A stretch of DNA of 51,227 nt, from contig CACMHW010000006.1 of assembly GCA_902613545.1 (NCBI GenBank), positions 1 through 51,227 on the forward strand. Direction: 5' to 3'. The position numbers were made by a program, and so were the translations under genes. The notes under the pieces were generated by a model. It was not told the origin of the DNA and searched no databases. It saw nothing but the letters and a program-made list of their open reading frames with translations. This document shows, in pieces, positions 37,348 through 46,898 of the stretch. Source of the DNA: an uncultured Pelagibacteraceae bacterium. GTDB lineage: Bacteria > Pseudomonadota > Alphaproteobacteria > Pelagibacterales > Pelagibacteraceae. Positions within the stretch are counted from its first letter, which is position 1. Each line of letters opens with the position of its first letter.

Positions 37348-38907
37348 TTATTCTAGTTCTATTGTACTAGGAGGTTTTGAGCTAATATCATAAACAACTC
37401 TATTGATACCTTTTACATTATTCACGATCTTATTTGAAATTTTATCTAAAAAAGATTTAGGAAAGTTAAAATAATCTGCAGACATACCATCTTCAGAGGT
37501 AACTGCTCTTAGCAAACAAGTATACTCATATGTTCTAGAATCACCCATAACGCCTACTGTTTTAATTGGTAGAAGAGCTGCATAAGCTTGCCAAATTTTA
37601 TCATATAAATTCCCTTTTACTAATTCATTAATATAAATAAAATCTGCTTCCTGAAGTATTTTAATTTTTTCTAGTGTTATATTACCAACAATTCTTATTG
37701 CTAAACCTGGTCCAGGAAATGGATGTCTATAACATATATTTTTTGAAAGACCTAGTGAGTTCCCTAAAATTCTTACCTCGTCTTTGAAAAATTCTTTTAA
37801 AGGTTCAATCAACTTTAGATTCATCTTTTTTGGAAGTCCACCTACATTATGGTGTGATTTTATTTTTGAGGATTTACTTCCAGTGGAGGACTTACTTTCA
37901 ATTATATCTGGATAAAGTGTTCCTTGTGCAAGATATTTTACGTTTTGAAATTTTTTTGACTCTTTCTCGAATATCTTAATAAATAGGTTGCCAATAATTT
38001 TTCTTTTTTTTTCTGGATTGGTTACATTTTTTAATTTTTTAAGAAAAAACTCAGAAGCATTTATTAATTTAACGTTGAGTTTATATCTTTCCTTAAAAAT
38101 TTTATAATTATATTTAAATTCATTTTTACGCATTAAACCTGTATCCACCATAATACAAATCAAGTTTTTTTTAATAGCCTTATTTATCAAAAGTGCTACA
38201 ACACTACTATCTACTCCACCTGATAATGCACAAAGAACTTTATCTTTTTGAACAATATTTTTTACCTCATTTATTAGTTTATTTTTTTGAGATAACACGT
38301 TCCATCTTTTTTTAATTTTACAAATTGAAAATAAGAAATTTTTAAAAATTTGTTTACCATTATCTGTATGAGTAATTTCAGGATGAAACTGAACCCCATA
38401 AATATTCTTTTTTTTATTTTCAATAATTGTTAATTTAGAGTCTTTCGTATAGGCAGTGACTTGAAAATTTTTTGGTAATTTTACAACTGCATCCTCATGG
38501 CTCATCCAAACTGAACTTTTACTCTTAAAAAAATTTTTTGTTAATACTGAATTTTTTTTTTTAAATATGAATGCTCTTCCAAATTCTCTTTTTCCTCTCG
38601 AGGACTTAATTTTACCACCATATAATTTTGCAATTAATTGTAAGCCATAACATATCCCGAGTATCGGTATTTTTTTTAAAAAAATTTCATTGGGCACTTT
38701 TTCAAATTTTTTTTTAGTCACCGTTGATGGTCCACCAGAAAGTATAATTCCTCTAATAGTATTAAAATCTTTGACTCTTTTAATCTCCTTAGGGGTTATA
38801 ATCTCTGAAAAAATACCAAGATCTCTTACTCGTCTCGCAATTAATTTAGTAACCTGGGATCCAAAATCAATAATTAAAACTTTTTCCTTATCTTCATCAA
38901 GTCGCAT
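37348..38907 (-). CDS. guaA: GMP synthase (glutamine-hydrolysing)
   Basis: Converts XMP to GMP. 519 residues: an N-terminal glutaminase with nucleophile Cys86 (ILGICYGLQ) and the His175/Glu177 pair (QFHPEITH), an ATP-pyrophosphatase domain with the PP-loop [12 protein letters not shown] (227-238), and a C-terminal dimerisation domain ([15 protein letters not shown], ending [11 protein letters not shown]). All catalytic residues are present. It starts exactly one base after the stop of a small TPR gene; guaB is just upstream of that. Confidence 0.97.
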   Translation of the reverse strand: MRLDEDKEKVLIIDFGSQVTKLIARRVRDLGIFSEIITPKEIKRVKDFNTIRGIILSGGPSTVTKKKFEKVPNEIFLKKIPILGICYGLQLIAKLYGGKIKSSRGKREFGRAFIFKKKNSVLTKNFFKSKSSVWMSHEDAVVKLPKNFQVTAYTKDSKLTIIENKKKNIYGVQFHPEITHTDNGKQIFKNFLFSICKIKKRWNVLSQKNKLINEVKNIVQKDKVLCALSGGVDSSVVALLINKAIKKNLICIMVDTGLMRKNEFKYNYKIFKERYKLNVKLINASEFFLKKLKNVTNPEKKRKIIGNLFIKIFEKESKKFQNVKYLAQGTLYPDIIESKSSTGSKSSKIKSHHNVGGLPKKMNLKLIEPLKEFFKDEVRILGNSLGLSKNICYRHPFPGPGLAIRIVGNITLEKIKILQEADFIYINELVKGNLYDKIWQAYAALLPIKTVGVMGDSRTYEYTCLLRAVTSEDGMSADYFNFPKSFLDKISNKIVNNVKGINRVVYDISSKPPSTIELE

Positions 38908-39330
38908 TTATTTCTTTGATAAATTTTCAATTTCAATTTTTAATTTTTTGCTTTCGCTACAAAATCTAGAGCATAAATCAATCAATCTCTCATTTAATTC
39001 TCTACTCTTCTTAAAATCAGAAGAGTCTAGTTTAAGTTTTGCTAAAAAATATATAGCTTCTTCATTTTTAGGATTTAATAAAATGACAGAGTTAAGGTTT
39101 TGTTCTTCTAAATTTTTTTTATCTAAGTTTTTGAAGATTTTTGATAAGTATAAATATGACATTTCGCTTTTGGGATTTATTACTAAATCCTGTTCAAATT
39201 TAAATTTAGCTTCACTATATTTTTTTTTATTAAAAAGATCCAGACCTTGTTGAAAAAATTTAGTATTAGCAAATAATTTATTTTGAAATATAATAGTAAT
39301 TAAAATTGTTATAATTATTTTAATTTTCAT
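38908..39330 (-). CDS. Small exported tetratricopeptide-repeat protein
   Basis: 140 residues. A signal sequence (MKIKIIITILITIIFQNKLF, cleaved around residue 21) precedes about three TPR-like helix pairs: FQQGLDLFNKKKYSEAKFKF, YLYLSKIFKNLDKKNLEEQN and AIYFLAKLKLDSSDFKKSRE. A lone cysteine pair (LCSRFCSE) sits near the C-terminus. No specific function can be given; a periplasmic adaptor is likely. It is wedged between guaB (4-base overlap) and guaA (adjacent), where other Alphaproteobacteria carry an RsmB-like methyltransferase gene. Confidence 0.7.
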   Translation of the reverse strand: MKIKIIITILITIIFQNKLFANTKFFQQGLDLFNKKKYSEAKFKFEQDLVINPKSEMSYLYLSKIFKNLDKKNLEEQNLNSVILLNPKNEEAIYFLAKLKLDSSDFKKSRELNERLIDLCSRFCSESKKLKIEIENLSKK

Positions 39331-40412
39331 AATTTAAAATTAATTGTTTTATCTGTCATTTCTACACTATGCACCATACTCTCATAGAATCCAGCTTTAG
39401 TGATTTTAATAAATTCAGCATTTTTCGTAATCTGACTAAGATTTTTTGCTCCTATATAGCCCATAGATGAGCGTAAACCTCCTTGTAATTGGTAAATGAT
39501 TTTTGAAACTGAACCTTTAAAGATTACTCTTCCTGCAACTCCTTCTGGCACAAATTTAGATTTATCTTTAAAATTTTTTTGAAAATACCTATTGGCTGAT
39601 CCTGAAGACATTGCGCCTATCGATCCCATCCCCCTAAACTGTTTGTAAAGTTTGCCTTTATATTTAAATTTTTTCCCTGGGCTTTCCTCTGTACCTGCAA
39701 ATATTGAGCCCATCATAATTGCATCAGCACCAGCTGCCAAAGCTTTTGCAATGTCTCCAGAAAATTTAATTCCACCATCAGAAACGATCTTCACTTTTTT
39801 ATTTTTAAGAGCTTTTTTTACATCCATTACTGCAGATAATTGTGGTACTCCAATTCCAGCTACCATTCTTGTCGTACAAATAGAACCAGGCCCTATCCCA
39901 ACTTTTATTATATCTGCCCCTGAATTATATAATTTTTTTGCAGCTTCTCCTGTTGCTATATTTCCTACACATATTGGAATTGTACCGTTAATTTTTTTTA
40001 ATTTTGATAAAGTCCTTAAAACTTTTTCACTATGTCCATGAGCTGTATCAACTACTATCAAATCACATCCATTATCTATCAAATATTTAGACCTTAATAG
40101 ATCCTCTTTGCTAGTTCCTACTGCTGCACCTACCAATAAATTTTTATTCTTAACTTTAATAATTTCTTTGATTTGATCATTTATATTTAAATTTCGGTGA
40201 ATTATCCCTAATCCACCGGATTTAGCTATAGCAATAGCCATTCTTGACTCTGTAACTGTGTCCATAGCAGAAGAAAGAAAAGGGACCTTAAGAATAATTT
40301 TTTTTGTTAAATTTAATGAAATATTTGTATCTGAAGGCAAAATATTTGAATATCTTGGAAGAAGTAAAACATCGTCAAAGGTTAAAGATTCATTTATTGT
40401 ACCCATATACAC
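39327..40412 (-). CDS. guaB: IMP dehydrogenase lacking the CBS (Bateman) domain
   Basis: NAD-dependent oxidation of IMP to XMP, the committed step to GMP. The protein has 361 residues, against about 488 for typical bacterial enzymes. The barrel is complete: LTFDDVLLLPRYSNILPSD, FLSSAMDTVTESRMAIAIA, the catalytic Cys179 in GIGPGSICTTRMVAGIGVPQ, SDGGIKFSGD and the flap with EGVAGRVIFKG. The whole CBS pair is missing: GIIHRNLNINDQIKEIIKVK (69-88) runs straight into NLLVGAAVGTS. The catalytic Cys is about 126 residues earlier than in E. coli, which accounts for the entire shortening. It starts 20 bases after rlmE ends. Confidence 0.95.
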   Translation of the reverse strand: MYMGTINESLTFDDVLLLPRYSNILPSDTNISLNLTKKIILKVPFLSSAMDTVTESRMAIAIAKSGGLGIIHRNLNINDQIKEIIKVKNKNLLVGAAVGTSKEDLLRSKYLIDNGCDLIVVDTAHGHSEKVLRTLSKLKKINGTIPICVGNIATGEAAKKLYNSGADIIKVGIGPGSICTTRMVAGIGVPQLSAVMDVKKALKNKKVKIVSDGGIKFSGDIAKALAAGADAIMMGSIFAGTEESPGKKFKYKGKLYKQFRGMGSIGAMSSGSANRYFQKNFKDKSKFVPEGVAGRVIFKGSVSKIIYQLQGGLRSSMGYIGAKNLSQITKNAEFIKITKAGFYESMVHSVEMTDKTINFKL

Positions 40413-40432
40413 TTATAAACAATTTTAAAAAT

Positions 40433-41059
40433 TTATAAAGTCTTTAAAATCTTACAGTGTATATAAGTCTCTTTTGACTCATCTCTGCTGGAATCAGGTT
40501 TAAAAAAATTAACGTAACTAAACATTGACTTTGCTAAATTTTTAACCTCTAGGAAATCATCTCCCATAAATAGCTTAGAAACTAACACTCCCTTAGGTTT
40601 AAGTATTTTTGTTGATAAATTTAATACTTCAGAGCATAATTGATTTGTTCTGATAGAATCCAGAGATTTATTTCCTGTTGTATCTGCAGCAATATCTGAG
40701 ATAATTACATCGAGTTTTCCTTTAAAAAAGTTAATAATCTTGTTTTCAGTGTCATTATCTAGGATGTCACAATTCAAAAATTTCACATTTTTTACAGGAT
40801 CCATGGCTTTTATATCAATAGATAATATTTTTCCTGACATGGTCAACTTGCTTGCAACCTGAGACCACCCGCCAGGACTTGCACCAAGATCTAATAATTT
40901 AATATTTTTTTTTAGAAATTTAAATTTGTCATTAAGTTGAATTAATTTAAAAGATGCTCGTGATCTGTAACCTAAAGTTTTAGATTTCTTGAAATACTGA
41001 TCCCTATGTTGCTTGATCCTCCAAGAATTACTTTTTTTAGCTCGTTTAGATTGTTTCAT
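40433..41059 (-). CDS. rlmE: 23S rRNA (uridine2552-2'-O)-methyltransferase
   Basis: RlmE/FtsJ methylates U2552 in the peptidyl-transferase A loop late in 50S assembly. 208 residues. SAM motif LLDLGASPGGWSQVA (55-69) and the K-D-K-E tetrad (Lys38, Asp122, Lys162, Glu197) are all in place, at nearly the same positions as in E. coli. The stop of pssA upstream overlaps its ATG by one base. rlmE next to guaB is the alphaproteobacterial order. Confidence 0.95.
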   Translation of the reverse strand: MKQSKRAKKSNSWRIKQHRDQYFKKSKTLGYRSRASFKLIQLNDKFKFLKKNIKLLDLGASPGGWSQVASKLTMSGKILSIDIKAMDPVKNVKFLNCDILDNDTENKIINFFKGKLDVIISDIAADTTGNKSLDSIRTNQLCSEVLNLSTKILKPKGVLVSKLFMGDDFLEVKNLAKSMFSYVNFFKPDSSRDESKETYIHCKILKTL

Positions 41060-41850
41060 TACAAAATATCTTCATGCTCTTCATCAGATATTTTTGTTAA
41101 ATTTTTCTTTTTTTGATTATAAAAAATAAAAATACTTATTGGAATTGAAGATAAGTAAAGTAAGCCAAAAACTAAAAGAGTTTCAAAAGTGTAAAATAAA
41201 AGAGCGATAAAAATGAGACCTGCACCTAGTAAAAGAAAAATAGTAGCCTTTGATGAGATGGATATCCTTTTTAAAGATGGAGTTGGTATTTTACTGACTA
41301 AAAGTAAAGCTATAAGAACTGTAAGAAAAGGAGTTAAACTTTTAATATCAATATATAAACCAAAATCACTTAATTCAAAAATTAATGGAGTTAATATTAA
41401 TAATCCTCCTGCAGGTGATGGAACTCCCTCAAAAAAATTATTTTTCCATTCATCATGATCTTCAATTTTTGTAAGATTAAACCTAGCTAGTCTTAAGACG
41501 CAACAAACTGAGTAAATTAAACAGATAGCCCACCCAAGTTTCCCGTAACTATTTAGTTCCCAAAAGTATAAAATAAATACTGGAGCGATACCAAAACTTA
41601 CAAAATCTGTTAAAGAGTCTAGTTCTTTTCCAAAGTCAGAGGTTCCTTTTATCAGTCTAGCTATTCTTCCGTCTAATGCATCTAAAATTGATGCAAATAA
41701 TATTAGTGTGACCGCAAGATTAAAATTTCCATCAATTGAAAATTTTATTGAACTTATTCCTAAGCATACACCACCAAGAGTTAAAATATTTGGTAGTAGA
41801 TATCTTGTCTTTTTTGAGGAAACTAATTTAAACTTCTTATTTTGATCCAT
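41059..41850 (-). CDS. pssA: CDP-diacylglycerol-serine O-phosphatidyltransferase
   Basis: Integral membrane enzyme that makes phosphatidylserine. 263 residues with about eight hydrophobic segments. The CDP-alcohol phosphotransferase motif is complete: Asp60, Gly61, Ala64, Arg65, Gly74, Asp78 and Asp82 in DGRIARLIKGTSDFGKELD plus SLTD. It follows psd directly (2-base gap), so the two steps to phosphatidylethanolamine are encoded together. The C-terminus is Lys/Glu-rich and cytoplasmic. Confidence 0.94.
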   Translation of the reverse strand: MDQNKKFKLVSSKKTRYLLPNILTLGGVCLGISSIKFSIDGNFNLAVTLILFASILDALDGRIARLIKGTSDFGKELDSLTDFVSFGIAPVFILYFWELNSYGKLGWAICLIYSVCCVLRLARFNLTKIEDHDEWKNNFFEGVPSPAGGLLILTPLIFELSDFGLYIDIKSLTPFLTVLIALLLVSKIPTPSLKRISISSKATIFLLLGAGLIFIALLFYTFETLLVFGLLYLSSIPISIFIFYNQKKKNLTKISDEEHEDIL

Positions 41851-41852
41851 TG

Positions 41853-42500
41853 TTATGATGCAATTAAACTTTCTCCAGAAACCACATTTTGCCCAAGTTT
41901 TGCAAGAACCTTTTTGTTTTTAAAATATATATCAACTCTGCTACCAAATCTTATCATGCCAATTCTATCACCTTGTTTCAATTCTTGCCCTTGCTCTACC
42001 TCGCAAACAATCCGCCTTGCAATTAATCCAGCTATTTGAACTATAATTATTTCTTCGCCATTTTGTTTAGACTTAATTTTAAAATAATTTCTTTCATTTT
42101 CTTCACTAGCTTTATCTAATGATGCATTCAAAAACTTTCCAGGTTTATAATAAATTTCATCAATTTTTCCACTGGTAGGAATTCTATTTACATGGCAATT
42201 AAATACGTTCATAAAAATACTTACTTTTGTATAAGTCGTATTTTCTAACCGAAGTTCTTCAGGACCAGATCTTTCTGATATATCGGTTATTAATCCATCT
42301 GCTGGGCTTACTAAATAAGTGTCTTCATTTATTGGAAAACGATCTGGGTCTCTAAAGAAATAATAGACCCATACTGTTATTATTATTGAAATGAACCCTA
42401 AAAACTTTGAGAAGAATAAAATTACAAATGTGATTAAGATAGAAATGGCTAAGAATTTGTAGCCTTCTTTGTGAATTTTTGGAAATATTGTATTAAACAT
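41853..42500 (-). CDS. psd: Phosphatidylserine decarboxylase (short PSD-A type)
   Basis: Makes phosphatidylethanolamine from phosphatidylserine. 215 residues, with two hydrophobic N-terminal segments (about 15-47), FFRDPDR, LVSPADGLIT, and the catalytic IFMNVFNCHVNRIPTSG. The proenzyme cleaves itself at Gly186-Ser187 in RFGSRVDIYF, converting the serine into the pyruvoyl group. It is the first gene of the minus-strand run psd-pssA-rlmE-guaB and is divergent from icd with 64 bases between. Confidence 0.95.
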   Translation of the reverse strand: MFNTIFPKIHKEGYKFLAISILITFVILFFSKFLGFISIIITVWVYYFFRDPDRFPINEDTYLVSPADGLITDISERSGPEELRLENTTYTKVSIFMNVFNCHVNRIPTSGKIDEIYYKPGKFLNASLDKASEENERNYFKIKSKQNGEEIIIVQIAGLIARRIVCEVEQGQELKQGDRIGMIRFGSRVDIYFKNKKVLAKLGQNVVSGESLIAS

Positions 42501-42510
42501 AATTTTAAGT

Positions 42511-42538
42511 TTGCTAAATTTTTCTTAATATGTATAAA
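42511..42538 (+). promoter_or_regulatory. Candidate icd promoter
   Basis: TTGCTA (42511-42516), a 16-base spacer and TATAAA (42533-42538). Transcription would start near 42545, leaving a 20-base leader without a Shine-Dalgarno site. The -10 box overlaps the -10 box of the divergent psd promoter candidate. Confidence 0.55.
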
Positions 42539-42558
42539 AATCACAGTTTATCAATCAA
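42531..42558 (-). promoter_or_regulatory. Candidate psd operon promoter
   Basis: On the minus strand: TTGATT (42553-42558), a 16-base spacer and TATACA (42531-42536). It faces away from the icd promoter and shares its -10 bases, so the two probably cannot be occupied at once. Confidence 0.45.
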
Positions 42559-42564
42559 TATTTT

Positions 42565-43779
42565 ATGGCAAAATTAAAAGTAAAAAATCCGGTAGTAGAG
42601 TTAGACGGCGACGAAATGACCAGAATTATATGGTCATTTATAAAAGATAAGCTTATTAAACCATATCTTGAGATAGATCTTAAATACTATGACCTTGGGA
42701 TGGAAAGTAGAGATAAAACTGATGACAAAATTACTGTGGATGCAGCAAATGCTATCAAAAAATATGGCGTAGGAGTAAAATGTGCAACAATTACACCTGA
42801 CGAGGCTCGTGTAGAGGAGTTTAAACTAAAGAAAATGTGGCGATCACCAAATGGGACTATAAGAAATATCTTAGGAGGTACAGTTTTTAGAGAACCAATC
42901 ATTTGTAAGAATATTCCCAAACTTGTGCCTGGTTGGACCCAGCCTATTGTAATAGGAAGACATGCTTTCGGTGATCAATATAGAGCTACTGATTTTCTTA
43001 TACCTGGTGAAGGTAATTTAGAAGTTAAATGGACTTCAAAGGATGGAAAAGATAAAAAAGAGTTTAAGGTTTTTGATTTTCCTGGATCTGGAACTGCTCT
43101 TACAATGTACAATTTAGATGATTCTATAAAAAATTTTGCAAGAGCATGTATGAATTACGGTCTTGGAAGAAAATGGCCAGTTTATTTATCAACTAAAAAT
43201 ACAATCCTTAAGGCTTATGACGGACGGTTTAAAGATCTTTTTCAAGAAGTTTTTGTAAAAGAATTTTCTGGTAAATTTAAGAAAGCAAATATTACTTATG
43301 AACATAGATTAATTGATGACATGGTAGCTTGTGCTATGAAATGGAATGGTGGGTACATTTGGGCTTGTAAGAATTATGATGGTGACGTGCAATCTGACAC
43401 TGTTGCTCAGGGATTTGGGTCTTTAGGACTTATGACCAGCGTTTTAATGACACCAGATGGAAATACAGTAGAGTCTGAGGCGGCTCATGGAACTGTAACT
43501 AGGCACTATAGAATGCATCAACAAGGAAAAGAAACTTCAACTAACCCAATAGCGTCTATATTTGCCTGGACAAGAGGATTAGCTCATAGAGGTAAACTCG
43601 ATGGTAATGAAGAACTAATTAAATTTTCAAAAAATGTTGAAGACGTGTGTGTAAAAACAGTTGAAAGTGGTTCAATGACTAAAGATTTGTCAATTTTGAT
43701 AGATAAATCAAATAAATTCCTAACTACGAATCAATTCTTAGAAGCGATTGACGGAAATCTGAAAAAGAAACTTAATTAA
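42565..43779 (+). CDS. icd: NADP-dependent isocitrate dehydrogenase (eukaryote-like, alphaproteobacterial type)
   Basis: TCA-cycle oxidative decarboxylation of isocitrate. 404 residues, the length of the homodimeric type shared with mitochondria and different from the E. coli form. [20 protein letters not shown], the substrate-phosphate region [36 protein letters not shown]-like [16 protein letters not shown] and the metal/cofactor segment [20 protein letters not shown] are canonical; [13 protein letters not shown] follows. It overlaps alaS on the other strand by 8 bases. icd-alaS-recA is a conserved alphaproteobacterial cluster. Confidence 0.97.
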   Translation: MAKLKVKNPVVELDGDEMTRIIWSFIKDKLIKPYLEIDLKYYDLGMESRDKTDDKITVDAANAIKKYGVGVKCATITPDEARVEEFKLKKMWRSPNGTIRNILGGTVFREPIICKNIPKLVPGWTQPIVIGRHAFGDQYRATDFLIPGEGNLEVKWTSKDGKDKKEFKVFDFPGSGTALTMYNLDDSIKNFARACMNYGLGRKWPVYLSTKNTILKAYDGRFKDLFQEVFVKEFSGKFKKANITYEHRLIDDMVACAMKWNGGYIWACKNYDGDVQSDTVAQGFGSLGLMTSVLMTPDGNTVESEAAHGTVTRHYRMHQQGKETSTNPIASIFAWTRGLAHRGKLDGNEELIKFSKNVEDVCVKTVESGSMTKDLSILIDKSNKFLTTNQFLEAIDGNLKKKLN

Positions 43780-46447
43780 TTTTCTTAAATATTCCTTTAA
43801 AGGCATCCTCGATTTTGTTTTTATCTACGCCTCCTGCTTGAGCAAAATCTTTTCTACCGCCGCCTCCTTTGCCCCCTAAAATAGTAGATGCAGTTTTTAC
43901 AAGATCAACAGCATCATATTTTGATGTCAAATCTTGAGAAATTCCTACAGCTAAACCAACCTTATCTTCAAATGTAGAAATACAAACTATTATTCCAGAT
44001 TTAATATCTTTTTTTCCTTGATCGATAATACCTCTAAGTTCTTTTGGAGGAAAATCTTTTAAAATTTGTTCCCGAATTAATATATTTCCAATTTTTTTAT
44101 CCTTTATTATATTTTTGCTCTTATCTTTCTTAATACTTTCAATTCTTAATTTATTAAGTTGTTTAGTTAAAATTTTTAAATTTTCAGATAAATCTAAATT
44201 TTCTTTATAATCAGGTTTGATTTTTAATTTTTGAAGATCTTTTTTAATTAACTCTATTTCCTTTTTAAGGTTAGTCTCTTTCTTAGACTTATCCTTACTT
44301 TGTGCTTTTTCATACTCTTCTAGTTGCTTATCTCTTAATGCCTCAACTCTTCTGATACCTGAAGCAATCGAGGATTGGCTTATAACTTTAAACTTACCAA
44401 CTTCTCCGGTATTTCTAACATGTGTACCTCCACATAATTCTGTTGAAAAAAAACCATTATTTTCCTTCCCCATAAAAACCACTCTTACTTCCTCTCCGTA
44501 TTTTTCTCCAAATAGTGCAAGAGCACCCATACTAACAGCTTCTTTTGGAGTCATTATTCTTGTTTGTACATCGGAGGATCCTGCTATTATCTCATTTACT
44601 ATATTATTTATTTTTATCATTTCGTCTTTTTCAATAGGTTTATTATGACTAAAATCAAACCTTAATCTCTCAGGTGAAACTAATGATCCTTTTTGAGTCA
44701 CATGTTTTCCAAGAGTTCTTCTTAATGACTCATGTAATAAGTGAGTTGCTGAATGATTAGCTTTAGAGTTATTTCTTTTTAAAACATCTATTTCTAAATT
44801 TACACTCTGCCCAGTTGATATTGTGCCTTTTTCAATTTTTCCGTAATGAACAAATAAATCTCCCATTTTTTTTTGTGTATCATTAATTTTTATTTTACAC
44901 TCTGAGCTAAAAATATATCCCTGGTCACCAACTTGGCCACCTGACTCACCATAAAATGGTGTTTGATTAGTTATTATTTCTACTTCGTCTCCAGAGCTAG
45001 CAGATTGAACAAATTTATCGTTTTTTGAAATTTTAATTATTACGCCTTCAGCTTTATCAAATTCATAACCTAAAAATTCAGTAGGATTTAATTCCTCTCT
45101 AATTTTAAACCATCTTTCTTCAACAGTCTTATCTCCCGAACCTTTCCAATTAGCTCTAGCTAACGCTTTACTTTTTTCCATCTCCTTCTCAAATTCATCG
45201 TTATCTACTTTAATATCTTTGCCTCTTAAGATGTCAGCAGTCAGATCTAAAGGGAAACCATAGGTATCATATAACTTGAATGCTTCTTTTCCTGGAAGAG
45301 TTTTGTTTTGAACTTTATTTAAATTTTCATTCAATATTTTCATACCTCGTTCAAGAAGTGAGGAAAATTTTTCCTCTTCATTTTTAAGAGTTTCGACTAT
45401 TAATTCTTTCCCGCTAATTAGTTCAGGATAACTACTTTTCATTTCATTAAGTAGAGTTTCAAAAAGTTTATAAAAAACAGGGTGTTTGCTACCTAGAGAA
45501 TGAGCGTGTCTCATTCCCCTTCTCATGATTCTTCTTAAAACATATCCTCGGCCTTCATTAGAAGGCAATATCCCCTCAGCAATTAAAAAGCTACTTGCTC
45601 TTAAGTGATCAGCAATTACTCTGTGGCTTGCGATCGTTTTATCATCGATTGGAGTTTTTGTAATATCAGATGAAACATCCATAATTTTCTGAAAGTGATC
45701 AATTTTATAATTATCGTGAGTGCCTTGAAGGACTGCTGTCATTCTCTCTAGTCCCATACCTGTATCAACTGAAGGTTTAGGTAAATCAATTCGTTTATCT
45801 TTAGATATTTGTTCAAATTGCATAAATACAAGATTCCAAATTTCAATAAATCTATCACCGTCTTCATCAGGGCTTCCTGGAATTCCACCTTTTAACTTAT
45901 CACCGTGATCATAAAATATTTCAGAGCATGGGCCACATGGCCCCGTATCACCCATGGACCAGAAATTATCAGATGTTGATATTTTAATTATCTTATTTTC
46001 ACTTATCCCCGATATTTTTTTCCAAAGATTGAGTGCGTCTTCGTCTTCATGAAAAACAGTTACTAATAATTTTTCTTTTGGTAATCCAAAATCTTTAGTT
46101 AACAAATTCCAAGCATGATGGATGGCTTGCTCTTTGAAATAATCACCAAATGAAAAATTTCCTAGCATTTCAAAAAATGTGTGATGTCTAGGAGTATAAC
46201 CAACATTTTCTAGATCATTGTGTTTTCCGCCTGCTCTCACACATTTTTGTGATGTGGTCGCAGTTTTATAGGATCTTTTTTCTAACCCAGTAAATACGTT
46301 CTTAAACTGGACCATTCCTGAATTAGTAAACATTAATGTTGGATCGTTATTAGGTACTAAATTACTTGAATCAACAATTTGATGATTGTTTTTTTCAAAA
46401 TATTCTAAAAATTTTTTTCTTACATCTGTAAGCAAAATTTGGCTCAT
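43772..46447 (-). CDS. alaS: Alanyl-tRNA synthetase
   Basis: 891 residues with full domain order. The class II catalytic core is at about 1-250 ([45 protein letters not shown]). The tRNA-recognition helices follow, then the editing domain with zinc ligands in [12 protein letters not shown] and [12 protein letters not shown], a coiled-coil linker (about 705-780) and the C-Ala domain ending [16 protein letters not shown]. All editing and aminoacylation motifs look intact. DUF779 lies 43 bases upstream; recA, its usual upstream neighbour, is displaced by the ald cassette. Confidence 0.97.
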   Translation of the reverse strand: MSQILLTDVRKKFLEYFEKNNHQIVDSSNLVPNNDPTLMFTNSGMVQFKNVFTGLEKRSYKTATTSQKCVRAGGKHNDLENVGYTPRHHTFFEMLGNFSFGDYFKEQAIHHAWNLLTKDFGLPKEKLLVTVFHEDEDALNLWKKISGISENKIIKISTSDNFWSMGDTGPCGPCSEIFYDHGDKLKGGIPGSPDEDGDRFIEIWNLVFMQFEQISKDKRIDLPKPSVDTGMGLERMTAVLQGTHDNYKIDHFQKIMDVSSDITKTPIDDKTIASHRVIADHLRASSFLIAEGILPSNEGRGYVLRRIMRRGMRHAHSLGSKHPVFYKLFETLLNEMKSSYPELISGKELIVETLKNEEEKFSSLLERGMKILNENLNKVQNKTLPGKEAFKLYDTYGFPLDLTADILRGKDIKVDNDEFEKEMEKSKALARANWKGSGDKTVEERWFKIREELNPTEFLGYEFDKAEGVIIKISKNDKFVQSASSGDEVEIITNQTPFYGESGGQVGDQGYIFSSECKIKINDTQKKMGDLFVHYGKIEKGTISTGQSVNLEIDVLKRNNSKANHSATHLLHESLRRTLGKHVTQKGSLVSPERLRFDFSHNKPIEKDEMIKINNIVNEIIAGSSDVQTRIMTPKEAVSMGALALFGEKYGEEVRVVFMGKENNGFFSTELCGGTHVRNTGEVGKFKVISQSSIASGIRRVEALRDKQLEEYEKAQSKDKSKKETNLKKEIELIKKDLQKLKIKPDYKENLDLSENLKILTKQLNKLRIESIKKDKSKNIIKDKKIGNILIREQILKDFPPKELRGIIDQGKKDIKSGIIVCISTFEDKVGLAVGISQDLTSKYDAVDLVKTASTILGGKGGGGRKDFAQAGGVDKNKIEDAFKGIFKKIN

Positions 46448-46490
46448 TCTTAATTAAATACAGATATTTTTCAGCTTGTCTATAAAGAGA

Positions 46491-46847
46491 TTAATTTGTC
46501 TGCTTTTTATCGTTATCTACTACAACACATATTTCTGATTTTGTGAGAAATCTTTGACCTGTGCCATTATCTAGCGAGAACATTCCACCAATTCCTTTAA
46601 CTGCGTCGATTGTTAGATCTGTATGTTTCCATTTTTCATATTGATCACCATTCATATAAAAAGGAACACCTCCTATTTCACCCAGTTTGATGTCATTTTC
46701 ACCTAAAGGAAATTCGCCCTCTTGAAAACACATGGGAGCGCTACCATCACAACATCCTCCAGATTGATGAAACATTAGTTTATCACCATATTTTTCTTGA
46801 AGTTTAGATAATAGATTTAATGCTGATTGAGTTGCAGATACTTTCAT
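46491..46847 (-). CDS. DUF779 family protein, aldehyde dehydrogenase partner
   Basis: 118 residues from the ATG at 46847 (MKVSATQSALNLLSKLQEKY). An earlier in-frame ATG at 46865 lies inside the arm of a strong hairpin and is unlikely to be used. The family core is HQSGGCCDGSAPMCFQEGEF, followed by IGGVPFYMNGDQYEKWKHTD and a C-terminal GGMFSLDNGTGQRFL. Three cysteines (two adjacent) could bind metal. DUF779 genes typically sit beside AldB/ExaC-type aldehyde dehydrogenases, as here; their function is unknown. Confidence 0.88.
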   Translation of the reverse strand: MKVSATQSALNLLSKLQEKYGDKLMFHQSGGCCDGSAPMCFQEGEFPLGENDIKLGEIGGVPFYMNGDQYEKWKHTDLTIDAVKGIGGMFSLDNGTGQRFLTKSEICVVVDNDKKQTN

Positions 46848-46858
46848 TTTTATTGTTC

Positions 46859-46883
46859 GGCCCATGATTTAGAATCATGGGCC
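46859..46883 (-). terminator. Strong perfect hairpin after ald, before DUF779
   Basis: An 11-base arm GGCCCATGATT (46859-46869), a 3-base loop and the exact complementary arm AATCATGGGCC (46873-46883). It lies 15 bases past the ald stop. No U-run follows on the minus strand (next bases GAACAATAAAAATG), so it is not a textbook intrinsic terminator; it may stabilise the ald 3' end or partly terminate before DUF779. Confidence 0.6.
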
Positions 46884-46898
46884 AGTATATATTATTGT

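Noticed and set aside
38690-39253. 187-codon plus-strand open frame across guaA and the TPR gene
   Set aside because: Antisense to two well-supported genes, Ser/Leu/Phe-rich from reversed AT-rich codons, no ribosome-binding site or recognisable domain.
39652-40041. 129-codon plus-strand open frame
   Set aside because: Antisense to the conserved core of guaB; no independent support.
43180-43460. Possible lateral transfer of icd, because it resembles eukaryotic enzymes
   Set aside because: This type of isocitrate dehydrogenase is normal in Alphaproteobacteria and shared with mitochondria.
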